From: Bugula neritina
Lineage: Eukaryota > Bryozoa > Gymnolaemata > Cheilostomatida > Bugulidae
Direction of reading: 5' to 3'
DNA: 64,000 nucleotides
Assembly (NCBI GenBank): GCA_964035545.1
Contig: OZ037766.1
Coordinates: 15,206,722-15,270,721, forward strand
Under the pieces are notes generated by a model. That model had not been told where the DNA came from. It saw nothing but the letters and a program-made list of their open reading frames with translations, and did not search any database. The position numbers and the translations under genes were made by a program. Positions 12,601 through 27,600 of this stretch are shown here, piece by piece; within the stretch, counting starts at the first letter, position 1, and the number at the start of each line of letters is the position of its first letter.

Positions 12601-15600
12601 TAGTACCTCCATGGATCTGTGAGAAGCAGAAAATTGAAAAAATGAATGCAACAGGTATACAATACAAGTTGTGCCTAGTTCCACTATTACACTCTAGATC
12701 AGAGGCGGGCAACTGGGGCCCCAGGGGCCACTTCTGGCCCTTTGCCCATTTTCAGTGGACCTTTTAATGCTTAAGATAAGTAAAAGCTGTCATTGTTATT
12801 CTTAGTAGCACAGCATAGGTTTGGTGACAAATTACTTTATTATAATAAAATTTATCATGTGTACAATCATGTGGCCCTTCGTTATGGCTGACTTCTGAAC
12901 TTGGCCCTTATGCAAAAGAAGTTGCCCACCCCTTCTCCAGATCAATAAAACTAATTTCTATAATGACCATGTGACTAGATCTACTGATCATAGACTATGT
13001 AATTCAGAACAGAAAGAAAACCAACAATTTATTTTGCTATAATAGTTGCTTATTTTAAAAATACATAATCATATTACCTTTACAATAATCATGCTTTTGA
13101 TTCTGTGTTTGAGAGCTGTAGGTATTTGCAACTTAGACATGAAGTCAATGAGTTTAGTTTTACCACAACCAGTCTCTCCCATGATTATCACAGGAATGTC
13201 AACCCTGTAAAATAAAATAAGTGGCTATTGCAACAACTGCTAGTCTCGCACAGAACAAATTAACCCTTAATAACAACAATTGGCACAGTTCATATGCAAC
13301 ATGTTCTGTGTATAACTATTTTAATACATACCCAACTTAATGTAGTATGCTAACTACTTAGGTTTAAAATACTCAGCTGGTATTACATCTCAGTATTTAG
13401 GGTATGATTAATAACACAACTTATTCTAAAAATTCAGTGAATTACTCTCTACTCAAACTTTGATTTATTATAAATCCGTATTCCCTCATAGTCTCCAATA
13501 TTTACTTACATGAGTAATTAATGTATCATAACTAATATCTTATCTCAGTATCTGATGTATGACTAATATCTTATCTCAGTATATGATGTATGACTAATAT
13601 CCTATCTTAGTATCTAATGTATGACTAATATCTTATCTCAGTATCTAATGTATGACTAATATCTTATCTCAGTATCTAATGTATGACTAATATCTTATCT
13701 CAGTATCTGATGTATTACTAATATCTTATCTCAGTATATGATGTATGACTAATATCCTATCTTAGTATCTAATGTATGACTAATATCTTATCTCAGTATC
13801 TAATGTATGACTAATATCTTATCTCAGTATCTAATGTATGACTAATATCTTATCTCAGTATATGATGTATGACTAATATCTTCACTTGGCATCTGATGTA
13901 TAAATAATAGTTGGCCTTAGTTTTAGTTGAATGAAAAATATCTTATAATAATCTCAATAATATCAACTAGTGCATATATATTGACATCTTATGTATAAAT
14001 AACATCTAATTTTCAAATTTAAGTGTATAAATAACACCATACCATATGTCTTATCAGTTTAAGGTGGTATATAACGAATGCTCACCGTAGTCTCTGATGT
14101 ATGGCCAGTATTTTCTTGGCATTGTCCATTGTCAGCACATAATTTGGATCTGGGTCATCATGATTCGAAAACATTTCTTCAGGATTGTATACAGTCTTGC
14201 CATCAGGCCCTACTGTTGCTCTTGAAAGCTTTACAGCTTTCACCATGACATTTCTCAGTTTATCCAGTTGAGCTGGTCTGTGAAAAGTAATACATTTACT
14301 AGGAAAATAAAGTAGACATTTGAAGAATAGCACAAAAGTATTGTAAAAATGATATGCACTAACCTGGGAAGTTTATCAAAATCTTCCGACATAGAAAGAT
14401 TATAAAGGTCAAGTGCCCTTTTCAATTCTCGGTTAATGCAGCCTTGCATCAAAATATTTTTTGTTTGACAGTCTACCAGGCTGAAGGGTTGGCCACCTGA
14501 AAATGTTAAAATGTTAAAAGAGTTAAATACCTTACTACAAACCTACAAACTACAAACTGACGTAATAATTCTTATTATCTGTTCTGCACCATCTATAAAA
14601 CATTTATATCTAGCTTGAATAAAATTCGAAACTAAGTATGGAGCAGTATGTAGCAACTATAGCCAAATTTGAAAGGTAAAAACTTTTCAAAACTGATCTA
14701 ATTAAGCTAATTTCATTAACCATATTTTTAGACATAAGCCGTAACAGTTTCAAACAAGTTCTCAAATGAAGATAGAAAATGGCTAGAAATTGTTCGATTT
14801 GAAAGAAAAAAATGTTGACATGTGTTATTCATAATAATAAAGGCCATCACCTCCATGTGTAGCTTCAACAAAGAAGCCCAGAGGAGTAAATGTAGCTCCA
14901 TCTTCATTAAAAAACAGATATGGATGGTTGCCACTTTCCCAGGTGCGCTTTATCCCAAGTTGATCTAAGACATCCTTCTCAGACTGTATTGAAAAAACAA
15001 TTCTATTACAATTCATCCTAACTAACAAACAATATGGTTAAAAGCATTAGGAAAAATCTAGTCAATTATATAATTTATAAAAAATATGTAAGTACGTTAG
15101 TAAACAATTAAAATAAAAAACACACTACATGCTACATAGTGTATGTGATTATTCATTACCGAATGAAGATCTAGTCCTGGGGTTTCCTCAGCTATTTTCA
15201 GTGATCTTGTAGCAAAATCCTAAAATTAAATCAGAAAAATTTTCATCATTCTATAGATTGACATCTTGATGAAAACATACACACATCCCTATTCTGCTTT
15301 ATCGAGAATTGTTCGTATAAATCTGTCTTATACAGATCTTATACTGATCATTTTGGGCATGATTATGATTTGTTGAAAAAATTGTAATATATTTTTAATG
15401 TAATAAGATAAACCAAAATTCACGATTTTTATTTTATTAACAAAAACGCAAAGAGCCAGAAATTAAAACAAATGGCTGATAGTTGCTATTGCTTAAAGTA
15501 GAATAAACTTTTATGGATCTGTCAATAATGTTACAACTAATAATTACAGTTAACATGCCATGGCAACTTTGCATTGTGCTACAATGCAATCTTATTCAGC

Positions 15601-18600
15601 CAAACTGTTGCACGTAAATTAAAGCCATTTCATTTCGATAAAAACTAAACTATTGACAATTTTAGACTAAAGTTGCGTTTATACCTTCACGATTTTCGGT
15701 CAAAAGTTCAATTTGGCCGGGTTGAAATTTCTCCGAGTTGCATTGCATTGTAAAAGGCACTCGTTGAAATTTTTGTACTGTGATAACTTAATCGGCCAAT
15801 TTCAGAATAGGAGTAATAACTCCTTGTAAACATCGTTATTTAGTTATTACTTTGGCGATTAGACAACGTACTTATACGGTTAAAATTATATAGCCTACGC
15901 TTTCTCAATTATCGCTTTTATGCTTTCCGCTTCACTAATTCACGACGTTTACAAAGGGCATCAAATAGCTATTATGCGAGTCAAATTTCAATTTCAGAAA
16001 GTGAGCAACCGCATCAATATGATTTCAACGAGTTTCAGTTTGACTATAAAGGGGTACGCAAACAAGCATTATTAACTTAAACTCGGTACTTTTTTCAGCA
16101 GAGGTATAAACGCAACTTTAATATACTTCAGCTGTATACATAACCTCCTACCTGTGCCATTCTGAACATGAATTGAATGACAAATTTTCTAAACCCAGGA
16201 AGGTCATCTGACATTTCAGGTGCGCAGAAAGGAGACTTTGCAACTTTGAAGAGCTGATTACTGAGGAAATAGACATAGTGTCTCAGTTCACTCCAGGTCG
16301 GGTCTTTCAGGCCACAGTTCCTACAATGAGACAGAATATGAAAGGAATTAATCTGAGTATACTTTACTTGACAGTGGATATAAGTTTAATTGGAGAAGCT
16401 GAAAAGGCAAACAGCGAGCCCAATGACCACTCTTCATAAAATGAAGTAATCTGGGCACGTGATCAAGAGAAATAGTTGAACTAGCTATAGTTATACAGAG
16501 CTTTAGTAAACATGTATAAGATGTGCAGAGCTCACCTGATGAGCAGCTGCAGAGCCTCAAGTGGTGACACAACAGGGGCATTTGATATGATATACTTCCC
16601 ATCATTCTTAGCATGAGAGAGGAGATACTTGAGTACAGTTTGCCATTCTTCCTTCATCAGCACATCTCTGTTGAATCCAATGAAACCATCTGCAAAACAA
16701 TATAATGACATTTTATAAATAAAAAGATATTCAAATTAAGACAATCAAAAAATATGTAAATTGCATGCTCAATTAAAACCTTTGTATCATGAGTTACTAA
16801 ATTAAAACAAGTATTTCAGTCTGAATCACACCTGGGAATGGACCGCCAGCTACATAGATTTTACAAACTTCTTCTGGTGTCTGACACATAGTTGTTGGTA
16901 ACATTTCCATCACCTCGTGAGCACAACTACCATCCTACAGAAGTTATAATAATGAGAAGCATGTGCTTATAATATGTACAAATACTACTGAATATAGCTA
17001 GATTCAGTATTTTTACCATCTCCATCAATTTCAGCTTACCTTTCTGGTGAAAGGCATGCACTCAATAATGTAGTACTGAGTATTCTGTGCCTGCCATACC
17101 ACACCTTCAGAGTTTACAATACTTCTCAGTATAATTAGGTTGAACAGAAGTTCATCCACACCAGAATCAACCTAAAATTGCAGTAAATGCTATTATCATG
17201 TCAAGGATTCAATAATGTACCAAATAAATATTCACAGAACAGCTAAATGCTCAGGTACAGAAAACAACAGAGATCTGAAAGTAATTAAATATTAAACATT
17301 AAAGTATTGTTTTAGTAGAAAGAATGAAAAGAAGAGATCTAAATATACCTCATGAGCAATGTCAATATGAATGGTGTTGTGGGGGGAATCAGTGTATCCA
17401 TTACCAAGTTCCTCAGTCAGCCTGTGAATGATGTGATCAGTGTCGATAGCCTTATAAATAGGAATGGTGATGTCCTCGCCATGAAGTCTCTTGTCTTTTC
17501 TTAGTGCAGCTACCAAGTCATCTCTCTGGAGAGACTTGCCAACTCCAGCCCTCCTGGATCTTATTAGTCTGCAGAATGATCTAGTCAAAACAAACAAAAA
17601 TCAAGTCACCACATGAAAGGTATTACACAATCAGCAAATTTAAATAGTGCATTACAGCTAGAAGTTCTTTTTTTTGTTTAACCCAGAGCATCTTGGTAAA
17701 ATCTAAAATAAATGAAAACTGTAAAAAAAACTTATCAAGATTATAAACTGTGAGAATAAAAAACTATCACATAGAATTCGAAAACTGAAGAATTTCGATG
17801 AAGAAATTACTTTTCACAAATACAACCATGAAAAGTATTACACAACTAGCAAATTTAAATAGTGCATTACAGCTACCGTTTTGTTTTGGTTTAACCAGCA
17901 CAACTTGATGAAACTCAAATAAATTAAAACTGTGGAAAACCTATCAAGTTTATAAACTGCATAAAAATGGTAAGCTGAAGAATTCCAATGGAAAATTACT
18001 TTCTACAAATTATACAAAAAAAAACACTGATGAGGTAGCAGTGGTATACTAGCTGTAACTTGCCATACCTTGACTTGTCCACTGAACAGGCTGTTTTGGT
18101 AACTCCCCCAGAAACAGTCAGCATCTGCATAACATAACTTGATAGTCTTTGAAGATCTGTTAGCTCTGGGTTCTTCACCAAATGCTTGTCCAAGTAGGCA
18201 CGTATTCTAGCATCTCGCTTCTCTTCAGCATATATGAAAGCAAGACCATAGTCTTTGACTGTATCATCTGCTGTGTTACTTAGCCTGTTTTCTACAACTC
18301 TGCACACCTCATAGTCCAGAAGGTGACAGTTTACCATACAGTAGAAAGACTGAGAGTCATTCAAAGCTCTGTTCAGAAACAAAGCAACCTGTAAAATAAA
18401 AATTATGAGAATGACAAAACATAAGCTTTTGTTAAAAAAGCAACCAATTTTAAATTGTGAAACAATACAACTCTGATGCATGAAAGTAATGGAAAATTTA
18501 AAAAACGTTTTCGCATTGTAGTCATATTGGTGTTTTTAAGTTACATGTAATAGATTCAACTCTATCTTAATATTAAAAGTATAAAATATCCTTATGATGT

Positions 18601-21600
18601 GGTAAAAATGAACAGCAGAAAACAATAAACTGACCTCTTCACATCGAGTTTTTTTGTTACATATGAGAACTTCATTTCTGGTGGGAAAACTGTATGTGGA
18701 ATCTGATTCATAAAGTGTCAGTACCATTTGATACACTTTGCCTGTATGTCAATATAATATACATAATTATTTTGCATAAAAATATATACCTTGATATAAA
18801 CTACGTTAATGTAAATTCTTCAGTTCTATATAAGAATGAATCAAAAGAGTCAAATATTGTGAAACATGTAGCTTAGGACCAAGAGTTGATTAATAAAGAG
18901 TTATATTGACAAAAAATTCAACTGTTTCAACAACTTTATGATGCAGCCTAGTGTTATTTTTAGATTAGGAACATAAACTGCTTTTATTCAACAGATGGAA
19001 TAACAATAACACAATATCAAACTTTTTTTATAAAACTAAAAATATTCGATTTGCTTAACTTTTAAATACTATTGTAAGGCACTAAAACATTACATGAAAC
19101 TGTGAACAGAAAAATAATTACGAAAAGATATTGCTATAAATATATTCACATTACTTGATTTTACAAAAATGCATGAAAACCAAAATTTTAGCCATAATTA
19201 TCAATCGCCCAAAGACAATATCATATTGCAGATTACACTTGCAAATAACAGAGCATTAACCAAAGTTGAAATTAAAGTTTTACATTTAAAGATATCATAC
19301 TTTGTGGTGTTGCAATCAGGCATGGCTTTCCACGAGACAACCAGTCTGGACACTTTCTTTTACGACCACTAGTCTCTTTACGCTCTACAAAATAATTTTT
19401 AATTTTAAATTCTCCCTATCAACATAATATTTTATAGCTAGCTTGCGTTTTGAGAATAAAACAATGCATTACATTTCAGTTTTAAAAAAATTAAGCAGTC
19501 AATGTTTTACATTCCAGCTAGCTATTTATGAGCACCATAAAAACATTCAAATGGAAAGAAATACTATAACTGTAAAAAAAATGTGTTGGATGTTTTGTTC
19601 ATTTTTCATGAAACAAGGTACATGCAAATTTAAATGAAGAATACTTATAAGCAAATAAATATCAGTTTGTGTGGGCTTCACAATATAACTAGAATTCAAC
19701 GCTCTCGCCCAAAATATTTTTCCAATTGCTAATTATTATAGAGGATAGCAGCAGTAAGCTAAATATTATTACAAGATTTATTTATTAGCTTAAACTGTTA
19801 ATTGTGCTCTAACTTGATTTTCAACCTCAAAAAAGTGTTTTAGAGTATGTCATTTGAGTAACTCCTCGATTGAAAATTCGTCACTGAAATTAGTAAAAAA
19901 AAGATTTAACATCAGTTTGCCATAATATAATTTCAGTCAGATTAATGTATTATTTATCATTACCAATAATTACAAGCAAAAAGATATACCCTACCATGAA
20001 GTTTGCTGAGCACATGTGCAAGATGTTTGATACTGAGGAAGTCCTTGATGCTTTTGCTAGTGAGTTCAATAAATCCAGTCCACAATTTGTCTAGCTTTTC
20101 TTGCCAATCAGACTCTCTGAAAAACAACAAAGCAAAATACCACCATCCTGCTGCACATAGTTTTGTCATAATTTAAACAGACAAACACTTACGAAGACTG
20201 TTCCTCTTTCATCAGCTTTTCCATTAGTTGGTTGGAGGATTGAAGACTGGCGGAACCTGTCATCTTAGCTGTCTCTTCTGCCGCTTTAAGTTCTTTGGTG
20301 TGAGTTTTTATCCATTCCATAAATTTTGCTACATAAGTTTAAAAATCAGCATCAAAGAAATTCTATTTAATTCTATAAAATCAGTTAAAAATACCTCAAC
20401 TTTAAAATTTTAAACTGCCAATGAATACAACCTACAACACAAAACCAATTATTTTTAGTTCAAGACAACTTGAAGAATGAAAACTAACGAAATTCTGTGT
20501 CTTCCCCAAGCTCATTGACAGCCTGAATTGCTAGAAACTGTGTAAAGTCTTCGTTCTCTTCTAGTAGCGTATCAACCAAATCTTTCTGAGAAGCAGACAT
20601 CTTGTTGTAGGGTAAGAATGTCTTGCTGGGAGTCTCCTTTTTTGTCTCCACTGTTTTAGTCTCTTCTGACAACTTAGAGAACTCTGTGATAAACTTGAGC
20701 AGAAGAACCGGTTCTACTGGGTCAATCAGAGCTAGCAGAGGCAGAGCCTGGAACATACAGTATTTGCATGTTTAGTTCAACAAATAAACTAAAATATATA
20801 CAGAACAATTACTGCCCCTCAAGTTAATACTATAATACCTTTATCAGAGAGGCGGGTTTCTCAGTATCCAAAAACCGGCCGAGCTCTTTTCTCAGAACAA
20901 CCAACTGTTCTGTGGTGTAGAAATTAAGATCAGGATTTGAACTGAAACAAATGATGGTTTATTGTTATGTGAATCAGAAAAAATATGAGGTTACAGAAAT
21001 GGTTTATGACATGACTTTTATTCACAAAACTACTCATCCGCTCACCCACTCTTGTCCACAAAAACGTTGCTATGATATCAAAGCTATGTGGCATGGTTCA
21101 TGGACGACTGATGCCAATAAAAAATAAAATGTTAGAGGCTATAAAACCCGCTTTCTGAACTACACTTTGACCATTGAATTTTATTTTATGTGAGAAATTA
21201 TCTGTAAGCTAAAATAAGGTGAGAACTATGTGTGAAGAAGCTAAATACGTCTTTAATACATTACAGACACAAGTTTATGAAAAATCAATAATTGACATAA
21301 ATAAAGGTGAGAGGGCAATCCAATGGCTCAATTTTAGTATATCAAGACGGCAGCAATTCTAAGTTGTTGTACTCAAAATTAACACACTATACTGACAATT
21401 CTGCATCTTAATTAATAGCTAAAAAATATGGTTTATAAATGTTATTTTTCTGAGAAGGGTACCCTCGAAACAGGAAAGATATTACCTAAAAATGCAATTA
21501 GATTCCTGTTAATTATCACTAATTGCATTTAAAATTGTTGTTTCTGTTGGGTGTGACTGTGTCATATTGACATACACACTAACTAACCTCCTATACTGAT

Positions 21601-24600
21601 CCATATTCTCTCTCCACTTTGAAACACAACTGTTCAAGTAAGTGTAGAGATCTTGGCAAAACTCCAGAGAGCTTCCTTTACTCTCTTTTCTCAACCCTTG
21701 TATTACTTGGTTGATAGATTGAAGTTTGATTTCAATACCAACAGTATCTTGAGGTCTACAGTGAACTATCACCAACATGTCATCAAACTGTATACAACCC
21801 TCTTTTCGTATTTCAATGTAGGCTTTGGCCAGATTCTCCACTGCATCTCTCATCTGCAAAAACAATAGCTGCAGTTAGCCAAAAATCAGAGGAAAGGAAG
21901 ATACAGAATCACCAGTAAAACATGTGTACACTATAATACTTCAACCAAATATGGTTTGGATTTTTTATTCCAAAACTGATAAATAGTTAAAACAATAACA
22001 GATACTTTTTATTTAACTTGGGCTAAAATAAATGAAGTTTTCTAATCCCCAAATATGACAGAATTATTTACAGCATCAAACTTCAGAATGGTGTGTTTGT
22101 TATCCTTCTGCTGTTCCCCTGCCACTAGAGTTAGTTTACTCTGTAAGTCTTTCAAGTCAGAGTAGGTGTATGTCTTTTCTACCATTTCACCCTTGTCTTC
22201 CAGCTTACATTTTAGCAACATCACATCCTTAGGTGACTGTTAAAATATAAGGTCCATAGAGTAAAGAATAAAGTATAATTAATGAATCAGTAGTAAACAT
22301 GAGAATAATTTTAAAGCCAGGCATATAGACTATTAAAATATGAACTAAATTTGAGACCTTAAAATCTTTACTGTAGCCAAAAATGTTTCCAACGTAATAA
22401 AGCCCATTCTCATTAATAGCTGTCGCTTGTGCAATGGACTTCCACTCAACATTTCCAAAATGAGTCTTGACTCTCTTGATCCACTCCAGTTCTGCTGCAG
22501 ATTTTCTCTACACAACGAGACATCATTATTGCATTAATAATAAATAATTAAACTATACAATTTTAAAACTTATAATATTAACTTTTAGTTTGGTGTAGTA
22601 CACGGCATTTCTATATATACTTCATGATACTAAAATGACACTTTCATATGTAATACAATTTAAAGTAACAACATAATGAAACCTAACTGACTCGCACAAG
22701 ACATTCACATAAATAAATATACGTGTAACTCAAATGGTTCAAACGGTTATAATATGTGGGGAGAGTTACCAAGTTCAACTCAAGATCTTTATTCTGATCC
22801 AAAGTCTCCCAGACTCTTTTGCACAATTCTATAAAAGAATTGTAGTCGGTTCTTTCTTGATCGAAGTCATACAGCAGAGGTGTGTATCCAGTCAAGGCGT
22901 TAAGCAGGTATCTCGTCTTCTGTGCAGCCAAATCATCTTCACCAGTACTGCCGGCCAAATCAACAAACGTACTAACGTCGTTCTCTACAACGTGATGAGT
23001 TAACCACTTGAGAATGAAAAATAAAACAAGACTCTACAGTTTACACAGTGAAAATCTTTAGATGGATCCTTTCAAAGAATAGCAGAGAAAAGATATTTAA
23101 GAAGCATAAAAGTCAAATTAGTTTACCTTGATTTAACTAATTGGCTTTCGCTGAGAGAGGTTGTGTTTACAGAGCTCTCTTACATAGCTGTTTAAATGCA
23201 TTAGCTTTTTCCAACATTTTTGAAGCTTGTATAAACTTATCACAAATATTTCACAATGCGTTCTACTAGATCAACTAAGTCTACCTCAGAAGATGAGGTG
23301 ACTCTAAAAACACTGGACAACAAACTAGATCTGGTTTTGAGTGAATTCTCCAGTATCAAATCAAGGCTGACAGCTATTGAGAATACTCAAAAAGAATTCG
23401 AAAAGTCCCTGGAATTCGTACATCAAGAAACTAGGAAAAATGACTACAATATCTCAAGGATTGAAAATTCTGTCAAACACGTTGAACAAAAACTGGAGGA
23501 GTACAAGTCTCTTGATGAGAGAATAGAGACATCTGAACACCATGAGAGAGCAAAGTGCGTCGAGTTAAATGGTATTGAATACAACAAAGATGAAGACCTA
23601 ATGACTGGTTTTGATAGAATCATCAAAAATCTAAAAATGACCTCAATATCAACTACACAAGACATTGATAAAATCTATAGAATTCGACAAACCAAGCGCA
23701 TCGTGGTTAAGTTTGTTCACACCAATAAAAGAGATACATTCTTCCACACTTATCGTAAAAGTATTATGTCAACAAAACAATTAGGTTTTCAAACAGATTC
23801 CAAAATATTTATTAACGAGGTTCTCAGTAGTAAGCAAAGGGACCTTTTTTGGAAAACCAGAAACTTCAAAAAATCAAACAACTATAAGTATGTTTGGACA
23901 TTTGCCCAACGAATTTACTTGCGCAGAACACCTGACTCGGAGGCTATCCAAATAAATGATGTAAATGATCTCGAGAACCTGAAATGTGTTTAGTGTACCT
24001 CACTTTTGTATTTAACTTAAACTGCTAAGTTATCTTTTGCAAAATGCATGAAATTAACTGCACAGCATACGACATCTTTTCTTTTAACAAACTAGAAGTA
24101 AATAATTCAACTTTCTCTCTTCTTAACTTTAATATTCAAAGCATTAGAAATAAATTTTCACATTTTGAATATTTTTTGAACACTTTTTCTAACCCCTTTG
24201 ATGTAATTTGTTTAACTGAAACTTGGCTAAATGATGATGAAATTCAATTTTTTAAACTTGAAGGTTATGATTTTGTAGGTAGTCAGAGACTGGGTAGAGG
24301 AGGTGGTGTTGGGGCCTATGTGCGGTGTGGCCTGGGGGCCGACACGAAGGCTGTTTCGCTGTCTGGAGCAGACGTCCTCTCACTTGTTCTACACAGTCAG
24401 GCCTCAAAGTCTTCCCATTTCAGACTCACAATTATATACAGGCAGCCCGGTGCTTCCTCCACTGATGCGTTTCTTAGTGACCTGGAGGCTTATATTTCCC
24501 ATGATTCTTCTCCCCATATTGTAGTAGGTGACATCAATATAGATACCCTTGACATGAATGTAAGTGACACTTATTCCACCACTATTTCTACCTATGCCTT

Positions 24601-27600
24601 TTACAATGCTATCACTCTCCCAACTAGAATCTCATCGTCACGAGCTAGCTGTTTAGATCATATCCTTCTAAACTTCTCTTGCATAAACGGTAAATCTGGA
24701 ACCATTGAGTCAGATTTGAGTGACCACCTACCCACTTTTGTGACGTTTCAACTGAATTGTTCAAATAGAACTAATATTGTCTCAGATGATATGTATAGAA
24801 CTATTAATTATTCCAAACTAGTTTCCAAGATAAACTCATTTTGCTGGTTGAAGCTCTTTGATGACTCACAAAATTGTGAAGTAAACTATGATATATTTAT
24901 TACTAGACTAAAATTTCTCATTGAAAGTTGTTCACAGACTATTGAAAACAATAGGCCTTCTAAAAAGTTTGCACAAAAACCATGGATTACTGAACATCTT
25001 TTAACTCAAATCAAAAAGAAATATGCACTTCACAAACGAGTGAAAAAAGCACCCCTGAATAAAAAGATTTTAAAAAGATATAATGCTTTTAGAAATAATT
25101 TGAATGCTGATCTGAGAACCGCTAAATATGATTATTTTAAAGCCTTTATTAGCAATTGTAACAGTTCGCAGCTTTGGGTACTTATAAATGAACAAACAGG
25201 GAAAGCCAAACTAAACAAAAGATGCTTTTCATCAAAACTGTATTCGGTTGAGGACTCTGAGACCATGCTAGATAGCAATATGGATATAGCTAACAATTTC
25301 AATCTGTATTTTTCAACAATAGCCCAAAAACTAGCTTCAAATTTTACAAATTCGAACTCCGATACCTACTCAATGCTGACAAATATTACTAAAGAAGAAT
25401 TTCATTTAAAAAAAAACTGATGAATCTCAAATAATTGAGATCATTGAAAAACTAGATTCCAAGAAAGCTATAGGTTTAGACAATATCCCGACTAAACTTA
25501 TCAAATTTTGCAAAATTTCACTATCTACACCACTTGCCTATTTATTTAACAAAAGCATAGAAGAAAAAATTGTTCCAGCGCAAATTAAAACTGCTAAAAT
25601 ATTACCATTCTACAAAAAAGGTTCTCATGACAGATGTGAAAACTACCGCCCTATTTCAATCCTCCCCATTTTTAGTAAAATACTTGAAAAAATTGTTAAC
25701 AATCAAATTTTAAACTTTTTAGAATCTAAAAATTTGATTTCTAAGAATCAATATGGCTTTCGAAAAAATTTAAGTACTGCAGATGCTGTTGTTAAATTTA
25801 AAAATAATACGCTCGAAGCTTTTAACAATGGAAATTGCGTTCTCGGAATTTTTATAGATTTTAGTAAGGCTTTTGACACTATAAATCACAATATTTTACT
25901 TGCAAAAATGAGAAAACTTGGTTTTAGTGAATCCACAGTGTCATGGGTTGCTAACTACCTATCAAACCGAAGTCATTCCACACTAGTAAATGCAACCTTA
26001 TCAAGTTCACGATCAGTGACCTGTGGGGTTCCCCAGGGATCTGTCTTGGGCCCTACCTTATTTTTGATATATATAAACGATCTTGCTCAACAATTTAAAC
26101 TTTTTAATCCCATTTTCTATGCCGACGACACTAATTTATTTTTTGAATCAAAAGATTTGAACTCCCATTTGGAAGCTATAAATCAAGATCTAAACTCTCT
26201 GTCAATTTGGTGCAATAAAAACAAACTCACTATAAACTATGAAAAATGCAACTATATTGTTTTAAAAAACTACCAAAATCCTTTTCAAATTCTAGAAAAC
26301 TGTATATTATTAAATAAAAGACCTATAAATTACTCTAACAGCATAACTTTTCTAGGTGTACAAATAGATAAAAATTTAAATTGGAGCTTGCACATCTCAA
26401 ACCTACTTACAAAATTACGACCACTTAGTGGATTAATATACCGATGTTCTGAATATCTCCCTCAAAAAATTTTACTTTTGATATATAATTCTTTCATCAA
26501 TTCCAAGTTAAATTATTGTGCAGAGGCCTGGGGAAATGCAGCTAATACCCATCTAAACAAGATTTTTATTTTTCAAAAAAAGGTAATGCGTATCATGAAC
26601 AAAAAACCGTTTGACCATCCATCAGCGCCTCTATTTACTAAGCATAAAGTTCTCTCAATATACCAGATTTACCGTTTTAAAGTGTTAAAGAAAGCTCATT
26701 CTTTTTTCTACTCTGACAATTTTTTTCCCACTCACTCTATCAATACACGTCAATCATTCATAAATCTCCCCCTTCCTCACTCTCAAACAGCAGCAGGTCA
26801 CAGAAGAAACTGTTATCAGGAGGTGGCACTATGGAATGAACTGCCAATCCCTTTACGGTCAATTAGCAACCCTAATGAATTTGGGAGGAAGTTGAGGCTT
26901 TATCTGTTAGAATAGTTGTATTTTTTTTGTATTTTTCTGGATAGAGTCGCTGTCAGCTCGTGTTGGCCCGCGCATGACTAGCTAGGCTATAGCGCAATGG
27001 GCCTCATCATCGCCTCCTTGGCATTTTCTAATGTCCTTGTGTTATTAAATACCTTTGATGAAATAAACCAAACAAACAAACAAACAAACAAACTCACCAA
27101 CTACTTTATTAACTAAACACAAATCGGTAAGGAACACATACACTCTCAAATCTAAGTAAAAGACATCACAGTTTGTATCTAATCATATAGAGTTTTTCTC
27201 AACCTACTTGGTACTTCCTTCCTGACCCAGTCTACAAAATCTTTACAATCTACAAAGGCTTTCAAGCAGCTAATTTGTGGGCGTGTTATGTGCTTGATGC
27301 TGGCAGCACTAGTCAACAGCTCATCACTGATGTCTTTCAGCAATAATTTTTTGTCCGCCTAAAATAGATATATTCTTGTAACCTACAACTAAGAAAACAT
27401 TTCTTCTTTGGACTTTAAACAGAGATAATTGATGTTATTTCATGCAGAATTAGAATGCGTTCATGTGTGTCCGTGTGCGTGGGTGTGTGTCTGTATGTGT
27501 GAATTAAAAATCTAACTATGAAGTGAATTTAAAACTCTGAACTGAAACTAAAAAAAACACTTGAACTGATGAAAGACTTGACAAAATCTTTTACCAAGAT

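Larger units (their letters stand above)
23127..27092 (+). mobile_element. CR1/Jockey-type non-LTR retrotransposon, near full length, in gene A intron
   Basis: Two ORFs in LINE order (ORF1, then endonuclease plus reverse transcriptase) and a 3' UTR ending in GAAATAAACC followed by (CAAA)n at 27069-27092 define the element. It lies antisense to gene A, inside intron 23007-27214. The 3' end with a short tetranucleotide repeat instead of poly(A) is typical of the CR1/L2/Jockey group. The 5' end is set only approximately and no target-site duplication was found by eye. ORF1 is intact and ORF2 has one frameshift, so the copy is young. Confidence 0.85.

Noticed and set aside
18694-19637. Several short plus-strand frames between gene A exons
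   Set aside because: No motifs, AT-driven composition, and they overlap minus-strand exons or introns of gene A.
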